Source: Tangfeifania sp. (lineage in GTDB: Bacteria; Bacteroidota; Bacteroidia; Bacteroidales; Prolixibacteraceae). From it: 8,374 nucleotides of DNA. This document shows, piece after piece, positions 1-5,629 of this stretch. Where the stretch lies: the NCBI GenBank assembly GCA_018400515.1, contig JAGYMR010000116.1, positions 1 to 8,374 on the forward strand. The letters are read 5' to 3'. Under the pieces are notes generated by a model that saw only the letters and a program-made list of their open reading frames with translations, was not told the DNA's origin and did not search any database. Within the stretch, counting starts at the first letter, position 1. Each line of letters opens with the position of its first letter. The position numbers and the translations under genes were made by a program.

Positions 1-1164
1 TTTCACCGGCAAATCAGAAACAGGGCAGAAACCCTCGCCCCTTTTCTGAGGTTCGACGGAGACCCCTACATCGTACTCCATGAGGGAAGGCTCTTCTGGA
101 TCATTGACGCATACACCACCTCCGGATTTTACCCTTACAGTGAATCCTTTTCATCCCTGGGAGAAGATCCGGCCGGGGGTTCCTCAAAAAGCCTTTACTC
201 CAAAGTCAGCAATCCGCTGAGAAGTGAAAATTACATCCGGAACTCCGTTAAGATCACTGTAGATGCCTACACAGGAGAAATTAACTTTTACGTTTTCGAA
301 AAGGAAGATCCTCTGGTACAGGTTTACAAAAAAATATTTCCGGCACTGTTAAAAGACCGTTCGGAGATGCCTCCGGGTTTGAATGAACATGTAAGGTACC
401 CGGCGGATATGCTCATGGTGCAGGGACTGGTCTACGCCAAATACCACATGACAGACCCCGATGTATTCTACAACCAGGAAGACCTGTGGGTGCGGGCAAC
501 CGAAAAATACTACAGTGCCGTCCGGCCCGTGGAACCCTATTACATCATGTGGGAGCAACCCGGAAGCAATGAAATGGAATTTGCCCTCATCCTGCCCTTC
601 ACCCCCAAAAACAAACAGGTGATGATCGGTTGGATCGCCGGGTTATGTGACGGAGAGAACTACGGACGATTCCTGGCTTACCGGTTTCCTAAAGAAAAAC
701 GGATCCTTGGTCCCCAGCAGGTAGAAACAAAAATTGACCAGGACTCTTACCTTTCCGGTCAGTTGACCCTTTGGGATCAACGGGGGTCCAACGTCATCCG
801 GGGAAATGTGCTGGCCATTCCCATCAACGGGACAATTATCTACGTGGAACCCATTTATCTGCAGTCAGAGACTTCGGCTTATCCGGAACTGCGGCTGGTG
901 GCCGTTATGCACAATGACAAACTGGGTTATGCAGGAAATTTTGAGGATGCCATTAAAGCCCTTTATGAAAAGGCCGCACTGCCCAAAGAGGCAGAGCGTA
1001 TCCCGGGAACGGTTTCCAGCACGAAAGAACTTATCGGCAGGGCCAATGCCGCTTTTGAGAACTACCTGCAATCCATGCAGGAGAAAAATTTCAAAATGGC
1101 CGGAGAGGCCCTCGAAGAATTGCAAAGGTCTCTGAAGCAACTGGAAGAGACCTCACAAAAATAG
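1..1164 (+). CDS. UPF0182 family membrane protein, C-terminal part (5' end outside window)
   Basis: Frame 1 is open from the first base to the TAG at 1162-1164, giving 387 visible residues with no start in the window. The protein matches the UPF0182 (COG1615) family by its signature stretches, recognised from memory: APFLRFDGDPYIVL, WIIDAYTTSGFYPYS, NYIRNSVKITVDAYTGEI, YHMTDPDVFYNQEDLW, LPFTPKNKQVMIGWIAG and TLWDQRGSNVIRGN. Family members usually have several N-terminal membrane helices followed by a large soluble domain; only the soluble part is visible here. The last ~30 residues are Glu/Lys/Gln-rich and probably helical. The molecular function of the family is not known, so none is assigned. 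The internal ATG at 367 is not the start, because conserved family sequence runs through the 120 codons before it. The gene converges on the three-BON gene with a 12-bp gap and no visible terminator. Confidence 0.93.
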   Translation, partial: FHRQIRNRAETLAPFLRFDGDPYIVLHEGRLFWIIDAYTTSGFYPYSESFSSLGEDPAGGSSKSLYSKVSNPLRSENYIRNSVKITVDAYTGEINFYVFEKEDPLVQVYKKIFPALLKDRSEMPPGLNEHVRYPADMLMVQGLVYAKYHMTDPDVFYNQEDLWVRATEKYYSAVRPVEPYYIMWEQPGSNEMEFALILPFTPKNKQVMIGWIAGLCDGENYGRFLAYRFPKEKRILGPQQVETKIDQDSYLSGQLTLWDQRGSNVIRGNVLAIPINGTIIYVEPIYLQSETSAYPELRLVAVMHNDKLGYAGNFEDAIKALYEKAALPKEAERIPGTVSSTKELIGRANAAFENYLQSMQEKNFKMAGEALEELQRSLKQLEETSQK

Positions 1165-1176
1165 TTTTCGCCCAGA

Positions 1177-1842
1177 TCACCGGATGGTAATTTCATCAAT
1201 TACATCCACGACTCCGCCCGTATTTATTGCCTTATCACAGATCTCATTCTTAATGGGTTCGTAGGCCACTGAACCCGACAAGCGGACAATCCCGTTTTCA
1301 ACGCTGATCTGGACCATCTCCTCATCGACCAAAGCACTCCTATCCAAAACCCGCTGAATATCCTTCTGAATGCTAACATCAGAACGAACAGATGCGGGCT
1401 TTACATGGATGGAGTTTACAACTTCCACAACGCCTTTCGTCGTTCCGGCGATTTTTCCTGCTTCTGATTTTTCTTCTGACCTGGAAACGGTTCCCGACAA
1501 AGTAACGATCCCATTCATGGTTTCTACCCGGAGGTTAACGGGATTAATGCGGCTGTGCCACTTCAGGAACTCCTGGATATGTGCTGTTATCTCCTTGTCC
1601 GTAAACATTTTGTGGTCGGGATGGACATCCACAGAAAGCTCGTTAATCACCTTGCAGTCGCCCGCAACCTGCAGGACATCCCGTGCCGCCGATAATTTTC
1701 CAAGGTAACTGTTGACCGTCCCCCTTAAAACCACTGCGTTCCCCTTTATCTCCATTTGTATATGATCGGCATCCACTTTATCATCCCATTTAAGCTGCTC
1801 AAGGATGTTCTCTTTAATAATATCTTCAGATAACGGTTTCAT
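1177..1842 (-). CDS. Cytoplasmic protein with three BON domains
   Basis: The 221-residue protein is built from three consecutive BON domains at about residues 6-73, 82-147 and 155-220. Each shows the pattern of an initial acidic/helical D-x-E-I-like segment, a central GxVxLxGTV-type strand (AVVLRGTV, GIVTLSGTV, GIVRLSGSV) and a closing GVVEVVNSI-like strand. BON domains occur in OsmY and related proteins and are thought to bind phospholipid or other envelope surfaces. No signal peptide or membrane segment is visible, so a cytoplasmic location is inferred. The ATG at 1842 is the first codon of a domain-proximal N-terminus and has no Shine-Dalgarno sequence. Directly upstream lies a 39-bp sequence also found immediately upstream of rex. 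The gene follows the HdeD-SDR pair on the same strand after 119 bp and may be partly read through from it. Exact function unknown; stress-related by family. Confidence 0.9.
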   Translation of the reverse strand: MKPLSEDIIKENILEQLKWDDKVDADHIQMEIKGNAVVLRGTVNSYLGKLSAARDVLQVAGDCKVINELSVDVHPDHKMFTDKEITAHIQEFLKWHSRINPVNLRVETMNGIVTLSGTVSRSEEKSEAGKIAGTTKGVVEVVNSIHVKPASVRSDVSIQKDIQRVLDRSALVDEEMVQISVENGIVRLSGSVAYEPIKNEICDKAINTGGVVDVIDEITIR

Positions 1843-1844
1843 TC

Positions 1845-1883
1845 GAATAAAATTAAGTTTCGTGTTTGAATTTCAATCAAGTA
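1845..1883 (-). repeat. 39-bp direct repeat, copy 1, upstream of the three-BON gene
   Basis: This stretch is identical over 39 bases to 8277-8315. With one mismatch (1844 against 8276) the similarity extends into the start codon, 1837-1883 against 8269-8315, i.e. 46 of 47 bases. On the coding strand it begins TACTTGATTG and ends AATTTTATTC, two bases before the ATG. Outside these limits the two copies diverge, apart from a shared AT-rich flank. Its fixed position against two start codons suggests a regulatory leader/promoter and not a chance or mobile repeat. Confidence 0.9.
1848..1879 (-). promoter_or_regulatory. Possible promoter and operator of the three-BON gene
   Basis: Within the repeat, 1863-1879 reads TGATTGAAATTCAAACA on the coding strand. 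This is an odd-length inverted repeat with seven of eight base pairs matching. About 7 bases further on, TAATTTTA (1855-1848) matches seven of the eight bases of the Bacteroidota -7 element TAnnTTTG, with an ATTG 18 bases upstream as a possible -33 element. If used, transcription would begin at or next to the ATG, giving a nearly leaderless mRNA. The palindrome overlaps the spacer, where a repressor could block polymerase. This is inference from pattern only. Confidence 0.3.
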
Positions 1884-1942
1884 AAAATTTTTTTTGATGT
1901 TAAAATCATGCGCGTTTTATTCGTTCAATTTTTAAATTTTCT

Positions 1943-1959
1943 CTGAACCCGCTGTTCAG
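1943..1959. other. Small hairpin in the gap between SDR and BON genes
   Basis: CTGAAC (1943-1948) and GTTCAG (1954-1959) form a six-pair stem with a five-base loop just after the SDR stop codon. On the minus strand it is followed by AGAAAATTT, not a U-tract, so it is a poor intrinsic terminator. It may only protect the 3' end or allow read-through into the BON gene. Confidence 0.3.
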
Positions 1960-1962
1960 GTT

Positions 1963-2703
1963 CTACATATTTCTTACATCAATAAAAATACCACTTTCAT
2001 AGTCCAGCGCCTTTTCGATTCCTCCGGAAACAATTTTGGCTGCTTCCGGCGGCGAAGGCATCAGGGCGGTTCCTTTCGCCGCCTTAAGCCTCTTGATCAC
2101 GGGGTATTTCTCCTTTTCGGGTATACCTGAAATGTATTCCTGCATTTTTGTATCGATCAGCCCCGGAGCAAGGGAACAAAAATGCGTATCCGGGCATTCA
2201 CGGGCATAGAGTTGAATGAGCATATTCAGGGTCGCCTTTGACAGGGCATAAGCATTCCATCCCCGCTGACCGCTCACTGAGGCCCCGGATGAAACCGCCA
2301 CCACCTGACGAATCACCTTCACCTGTTTAAAAAGGGCATCAATCAATATTTTATTGGCCCATACATTCACATCCATTACTTTTTGGATTTCCTCCACCGG
2401 AGTGTCTTTCAAATCTTTGATCGCACTAAGTATCCCGGCATTCAAAACAACCAGATCCAACCGTTTCACCTCGCGCAAAAAGGAAAAAAGATTTGTTTCC
2501 ACCTCTTTGAAATGGGCAATGTCCTGCGCCAGGAAAAAAAAATTTTTCCACCGTTTTAACTCCCTGTTCATCGTTTTGCTAATTCCATAAACACTGCATC
2601 CGCTTTCCAGATAATATTCGGCAAGAGCAAATCCCAACCCTGAACTTGTGCCTGTGATAAACACTTTTCTTTTTCCCGGTTGTCGCATTCCTTTCCCCTC
2701 CAT
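1963..2703 (-). CDS. Classical short-chain dehydrogenase/reductase (SDR)
   Basis: About 246 residues, the usual size of a classical SDR. In the numbering from the ATG at 2703 it has the cofactor loop TGTSSGLG (17-24), the adenine-contacting Asp of LAQDIA near 61, NAG at 88-90, the structural Asn of DVNVW near 113, catalytic Ser near 139, YALSK with Tyr152 and Lys156, and APG at 179-181. The basic ISK at the end of the second strand suggests NADPH over NADH. The substrate cannot be told from sequence. The start is uncertain: TTG at 2709 overlaps the HdeD stop codon; ATG at 2703 lies two bases after it; ATG at 2688 has a good Shine-Dalgarno sequence (2695-2701) and still leaves a normal SDR N-terminus. 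The tight spacing indicates an operon with the HdeD-like gene. The last residues are IDVRNM. Confidence 0.92.
   Translation of the reverse strand: MEGKGMRQPGKRKVFITGTSSGLGFALAEYYLESGCSVYGISKTMNRELKRWKNFFFLAQDIAHFKEVETNLFSFLREVKRLDLVVLNAGILSAIKDLKDTPVEEIQKVMDVNVWANKILIDALFKQVKVIRQVVAVSSGASVSGQRGWNAYALSKATLNMLIQLYARECPDTHFCSLAPGLIDTKMQEYISGIPEKEKYPVIKRLKAAKGTALMPSPPEAAKIVSGGIEKALDYESGIFIDVRNM
2695..2701 (-). promoter_or_regulatory. Shine-Dalgarno sequence favouring the inner SDR start at 2688
   Basis: GGAGGGG on the minus strand lies eight bases before the ATG at 2686-2688. It would begin the SDR as MRQPGKRKVFITG, close to the cofactor motif as in most SDRs. Most genes in this window lack such a sequence, so it competes with the ATG at 2703, which is coupled to the preceding stop codon. 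Confidence 0.45.
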
Positions 2704-2705
2704 GT

Positions 2706-3227
2706 TCAACGGTATATTTTTACTGAATTAATAAAAGAAAAAAGTCCGTATAATAACACGTAAAAACCAATAAGAACGGTAATCACCCGCGTGCTCTCAA
2801 AAGGATCCACAATGATGAGTACCCCCATCAAAATGGATAAAATGCTGACAATCAAAATAAAAGTGTTTGAAAAGGGAGGCAACCTCCGTTTTCCCCAGGT
2901 CACCAAAAAAACAAGCCCGAGGATAAAAGCCCAGATCCCCAGAATGGTCACAAAAACCGTTGCAACCAATTCGGGACGTGCTAAAATGATGGCCCCGATA
3001 AAAATCCCGATAATCCCTTCAACCAACAACAGGTACCATTTCGACCTCCGGGGTTTTATCCTGAAGGCACTTGCAATAAGCGCAACGCCCCCAATAAGAA
3101 TTGCCAGGGCAAAATAGATTCCAAGGGCTGCAAGTGTAATGCCCGGAAAAAACAGGGCTATCAGCCCAAAAATTATGGCAAGAACACCGTTAAGGCTTCC
3201 CCATCCAACGTTCAAATGCTTTTTCAT
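2706..3227 (-). CDS. HdeD family (DUF308) six-helix membrane protein
   Basis: The 173-residue protein has six hydrophobic segments at about residues 10-28, 34-55, 64-82, 89-110, 120-140 and 147-168. They are separated by short loops, including a basic loop IKPRRSK near 57-63. The GxLAIIFGLIALFFPG start and the repeated two-helix pattern with Pro-ending turns (FFPG, ARPE, VDPF) are typical of HdeD/DUF308 proteins. HdeD in E. coli is an inner-membrane protein of the acid-resistance island; for most homologues the role is not established. The ATG at 3227 is preceded by AAAGG three bases upstream, a closely spaced but plausible ribosome site, and by an AT-rich leader. It is the first gene of an apparent operon with the SDR. 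Confidence is high for the family and low for a role in acid resistance. Confidence 0.9.
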   Translation of the reverse strand: MKKHLNVGWGSLNGVLAIIFGLIALFFPGITLAALGIYFALAILIGGVALIASAFRIKPRRSKWYLLLVEGIIGIFIGAIILARPELVATVFVTILGIWAFILGLVFLVTWGKRRLPPFSNTFILIVSILSILMGVLIIVDPFESTRVITVLIGFYVLLYGLFSFINSVKIYR

Positions 3228-3678
3228 AGTCCTTTCTTTTTATTTTTGTTCGATTAAATATATAAAAAATTTGCTCACCGATCCTGCCCGCCAGTTTCAA
3301 TCACTGCATTTTCCCCGGTATCATGGAAAGAATTGTTCCAAAGTCCACACCCCTTATTTTACGGGAATCTTTCGCCATCAAATGGGGAAAAGTTGCTGAA
3401 TATGTGAAAAAATTCCACAATCCAAAAAGATGCGCTGCAAAAAGTTCATCCGCCTTTCGGGGACCAACCCTGAAAGAACTCCATTTCCCGGTTGCGTGGG
3501 CAAAGAAAGGGATTATCATCCTGATTGATTGTCTTCTACGTTTCAAAATTCAAAATGCTGGCATGGTCTTTTCATAAAATGGGGTAAAAAAGGAACTATG
3601 TTGGCAGGAAATGATTTTGATAATTCATAAACAACTAAATTATAAACATTTAAATAATTTTTTCAAATAAAAACTACA
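3228..3678. other. 451-bp divergent intergenic region with no confident gene
   Basis: The left end (3228-3270) is AT-rich and should carry the promoter of the HdeD-SDR operon. The right end (3600-3678) is AT-rich and should carry the promoter of the TonB-domain gene. TGATTTTG near 3612 is one mismatch from TAnnTTTG, but no -33 partner is visible. The middle (about 3290-3580) has coding-like base composition and open frames on both strands, neither recognisable. No RNA gene, tandem repeat or strong terminator was seen. Confidence 0.5.
3323..3577 (+). CDS. Doubtful small ORF, hypothetical protein (84 codons)
   Basis: An ATG-to-TAA frame encodes a basic 84-residue product containing the segment RESFAIKWGKVAEYVKKF and the short hydrophobic stretch GIIILIDCLL. 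Codon use (GAA, AAA, CTG, ATT/ATC) is not unlike the neighbouring genes. There is no ribosome-binding site, no recognised domain and no operon partner. An overlapping minus-strand frame at 3301-3546 is equally unrecognised, and at most one of them can be real. It could also be a decayed gene remnant. Listed only so that this stretch is described. Confidence 0.2.
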   Translation: MERIVPKSTPLILRESFAIKWGKVAEYVKKFHNPKRCAAKSSSAFRGPTLKELHFPVAWAKKGIIILIDCLLRFKIQNAGMVFS

Positions 3679-4401
3679 ATGATTATGAGAAATTTAAACA
3701 AAACAAAAACAGCATTGAAGATTATGGCGATCGCCTTTATCACGGCAGCGTTTATGCAGTCCACTGCCTATGCGCAGAAAGACCAGGATGAAGTCTCCTC
3801 AAAAAGTGAACTGGAGGAGATACAGGATCAGAACCTGGATTACATGAAACAAATCCATCGAATAATCAAAGATTACCCGGCATTCAGCTACACCTGTAAA
3901 ATGGAAGACGGAAAAGTAACGGATGTTGAAGTGAACGGGGTTGACAACTCGATGGACAGGAAAAAACTGGAAGTGGTTCTTTTCGACTTGAAAAGCAACC
4001 GAAACATGATTAGAAACAAGTCCAACAGGATCGGCATATTTTATTCCGTTGATAAACGGGCTGAATACAAAAGGGGAAGGGAAGCCCTTCAGCGGGAGTT
4101 GAATGAAAACCTGCACTATCCCGAAAAAGCCGAGAACTGGGGAGTGGAAGGAACCATTTATGTAAAATTTGTTGTTGACGACAACGGGGAAATTCCCTTT
4201 GCCACGACATCAAGCGATATTGAAACACCCATGGAAGCTTATGTGAAGGATCTTGAGCAACAAGCCGTCAGTGCTATCAAAGCGACATCGGGAGATTGGT
4301 ATGCCGGCAAAGTGGACGGCGTGAAAGTAGCCTCCCTGGTGGTCATCCCTGTAACCTTTGATTTTAAGAAAAATCCTTCATTACCGGCACTGATCCAATA
4401 A
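3679..4401 (+). CDS. Exported protein with TonB-like C-terminal domain
   Basis: A 240-residue protein with a clear signal peptide: basic MIMRNLNKTKTALK, hydrophobic IMAIAFITAAFM and a signal peptidase I site after AYA (residue 32). Residues 33-130 are mostly charged and unassigned. Residues about 133-230 resemble the TonB C-terminal domain: LNENLHYPEKAENWGVEG, then YVKFVVDDNGEI, a central helix with EQQAVSAIKAT, and GDWYAGKVDGVKV before the final strand VIPVTFDF. True TonB has an uncleaved N-terminal anchor and a Pro-rich spacer; this protein has neither, so it is unlikely to transduce energy itself. Bacteroidota encode many such stand-alone domains. Starts at 3679 and 3685 (MRNLNK) are both possible; the A-rich leader does not decide. 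It is transcribed alone and ends at a bidirectional terminator. Confidence 0.85.
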   Translation: MIMRNLNKTKTALKIMAIAFITAAFMQSTAYAQKDQDEVSSKSELEEIQDQNLDYMKQIHRIIKDYPAFSYTCKMEDGKVTDVEVNGVDNSMDRKKLEVVLFDLKSNRNMIRNKSNRIGIFYSVDKRAEYKRGREALQRELNENLHYPEKAENWGVEGTIYVKFVVDDNGEIPFATTSSDIETPMEAYVKDLEQQAVSAIKATSGDWYAGKVDGVKVASLVVIPVTFDFKKNPSLPALIQ

Positions 4402-4454
4402 TCGAAAGGAGTGTAATTCAAACGCCCTCTCTCATTGGATCAACACCAAAAAAT

Positions 4455-4495
4455 ACCGGAAGAGAAAAAAAAATCAGCTCTTCCGGTTTTTTTTT
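4455..4495 (+). terminator. Intrinsic terminator, probably bidirectional
   Basis: ACCGGAAGAG (4455-4464) pairs perfectly with CTCTTCCGGT (4478-4487) around a 13-base A-rich loop and runs into nine Ts (4487-4495). On the opposite strand the stem is followed by an A-derived T-tract from about 4453 to 4448. It therefore can end both the TonB-domain gene (+) and the converging otsB gene (-). Confidence 0.9.
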
Positions 4496-4542
4496 CATGA
4501 AACTGACTCAGCCGTTTTTTCCCAGGCCGCCGGCCCGTTTTT

Positions 4543-5328
4543 TTATACAGCGGTGGCATGGGCAAGTTCCAGGAGAAATGATTTTACCCCGGCCACATCT
4601 TCCAGTTTGTATTTTGCGGCAGTGGGTTGTCCGTGCGTTCCCACGAGGATACCAATCCCATCTTGTGCGATTGTCCGGAAAGCATCTTCATCTGTCAGAT
4701 CATCGCCAATATAGATGGGAACATACTTGTTCCGGTCCTGTACCCCGAGCTTTTCCATGATCCAGCGCACCGCCTTCCCCTTATGCCAGTCAACATCCGG
4801 CTTAATTTCCAGGATCTTTTTCCCGCCCCCCGTTTTAAAGCCCGGGTTCATCTCCACGACCGCATTCACTTTCCGTTCAATCCCGGGAAACGCCGCCTCA
4901 TTGGCATTCCGGTAATGAACCGCAATCGCATAACGTTTCCGTTCGATGCGGACCCCTTTGATCTCAGGGGAAAAAGATTTCTCCACCTGTTCACCGATCT
5001 TATCGAGTTCACGAACAATTTCCCGTGATTTCTCATGTTCCTTGTATAAATCCCGGGGACCTGAAATCCGGAACCCATGACTCCCCGCATAGATCAAATC
5101 CTCAATCTTTACCATGTTTTTCAGGTCGTCCATATCCCGCCCACTGATCACAGCCACACTGAATCTTGCGGCACATTCTTCCAGTGCCTTTTTCATTCCG
5201 GGCGAAAGAACAGCATCTTCCGGCTGATTCACAATGGGGGTCAGCGTTCCGTCGTAATCAAGGAACAATACCGGAATTTTTCCTTTCACAAGTTTTTCAA
5301 CAGGAATATGGATGTTATTTGCTTTCAT
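4543..5328 (-). CDS. otsB: Trehalose-6-phosphate phosphatase (HAD superfamily)
   Basis: The 261-residue protein carries all motifs of OtsB-type HAD phosphatases. The nucleophile motif FLDYDGTLTPI has Asp24 and the acid/base Asp26. SGRDMDDL starts at 62, GSHGFRI at 82, and GGGKKILEIKP followed by KGKAV covers 168-187 with the motif III Lys. The metal-binding IGDDLTDEDAF has Asp209, Asp210 and Asp213. It would remove phosphate from trehalose 6-phosphate to give trehalose, an osmo- and desiccation protectant, in the cytoplasm. Length is normal for a stand-alone phosphatase. The partner synthase OtsA is not in the window, nor is it fused to this protein. The start MKANNIHIPVEK at 5328 has an A-rich leader and no Shine-Dalgarno sequence. 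A small variant substrate cannot be excluded, but the trehalose-phosphatase assignment is strong. Confidence 0.93.
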   Translation of the reverse strand: MKANNIHIPVEKLVKGKIPVLFLDYDGTLTPIVNQPEDAVLSPGMKKALEECAARFSVAVISGRDMDDLKNMVKIEDLIYAGSHGFRISGPRDLYKEHEKSREIVRELDKIGEQVEKSFSPEIKGVRIERKRYAIAVHYRNANEAAFPGIERKVNAVVEMNPGFKTGGGKKILEIKPDVDWHKGKAVRWIMEKLGVQDRNKYVPIYIGDDLTDEDAFRTIAQDGIGILVGTHGQPTAAKYKLEDVAGVKSFLLELAHATAV

Positions 5329-5525
5329 TGTTTTCCATTTTGCTAAAAAAAATCTATAAAATCAACAACTTTTTTGATCGAAAATCCCCGGAAAAAAGCT
5401 CCTTTGGAAAATTATCCCTGTCTTTCCGGGCATTTAGCCTGTTTTATCCGGCAGCAACCGGTTCAGGTCAGAAAAATTGGATTCAAAACTTAGATAACCG
5501 TTAGACAAAAATAAACAATAAAAAA
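5329..5525 (-). other. otsB upstream region (non-coding) with a long-loop inverted repeat
   Basis: About 200 bp lie between the otsB start and the terminator of the six-BON gene. CCCGGAAA (5387-5394) and TTTCCGGG (5423-5430) form an eight-base inverted repeat with a 28-base loop, and AACCGGTT (5456-5463) is a perfect palindrome. No U-tract follows on the otsB strand, so these are not terminators; they may be leader structure or operators. TAGATTTT (about 5357-5350, minus strand) is close to the Bacteroidota -7 element, but I see no convincing -33 partner. The plus-strand frame running through here is antisense to otsB at its start and is not supported as a gene. Confidence 0.4.
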
Positions 5526-5564
5526 GGATTGCCGGTTATTTGAAAGTACATAACCCGGCAATCC
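5509..5564 (-). terminator. Intrinsic terminator of the six-BON gene
   Basis: On the minus strand ATAACCCGGCAATCC-complement (5564-5550) pairs with 5539-5526 over 14 base pairs with one bulged G, around a ten-base loop. It is followed by TTTTTATTG and a second T-rich run to about 5509. It lies about 65 bases after the stop codon at 5630. The plus-strand side has only four Ts, so it acts mainly in the minus direction. Confidence 0.9.
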
Positions 5565-5629
5565 CTTTTCATTAATCCATCCGCAGCAGGTTTTCAACTA
5601 TTGGATTGTATATCTTTTATTCCCTGAAA

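Noticed and set aside
349..1140. Minus-strand and alternative plus-strand frames within the UPF0182 gene
   Set aside because: They overlap a strongly conserved family sequence in frame 1 and encode low-complexity shadow proteins.
3290..3300. GTTTCAATC-like string resembling a CRISPR repeat end
   Set aside because: Single occurrence with no repeat-spacer periodicity and no cas genes.
3301..3546. Minus-strand 81-codon frame in the divergent gap
   Set aside because: No ribosome site or recognisable motif; overlaps the slightly more plausible plus-strand frame, which is itself doubtful.
4497..5504. Several plus-strand open frames opposite otsB and its upstream region
   Set aside because: They are antisense to a gene with intact HAD motifs, have no recognisable product and lack ribosome sites.
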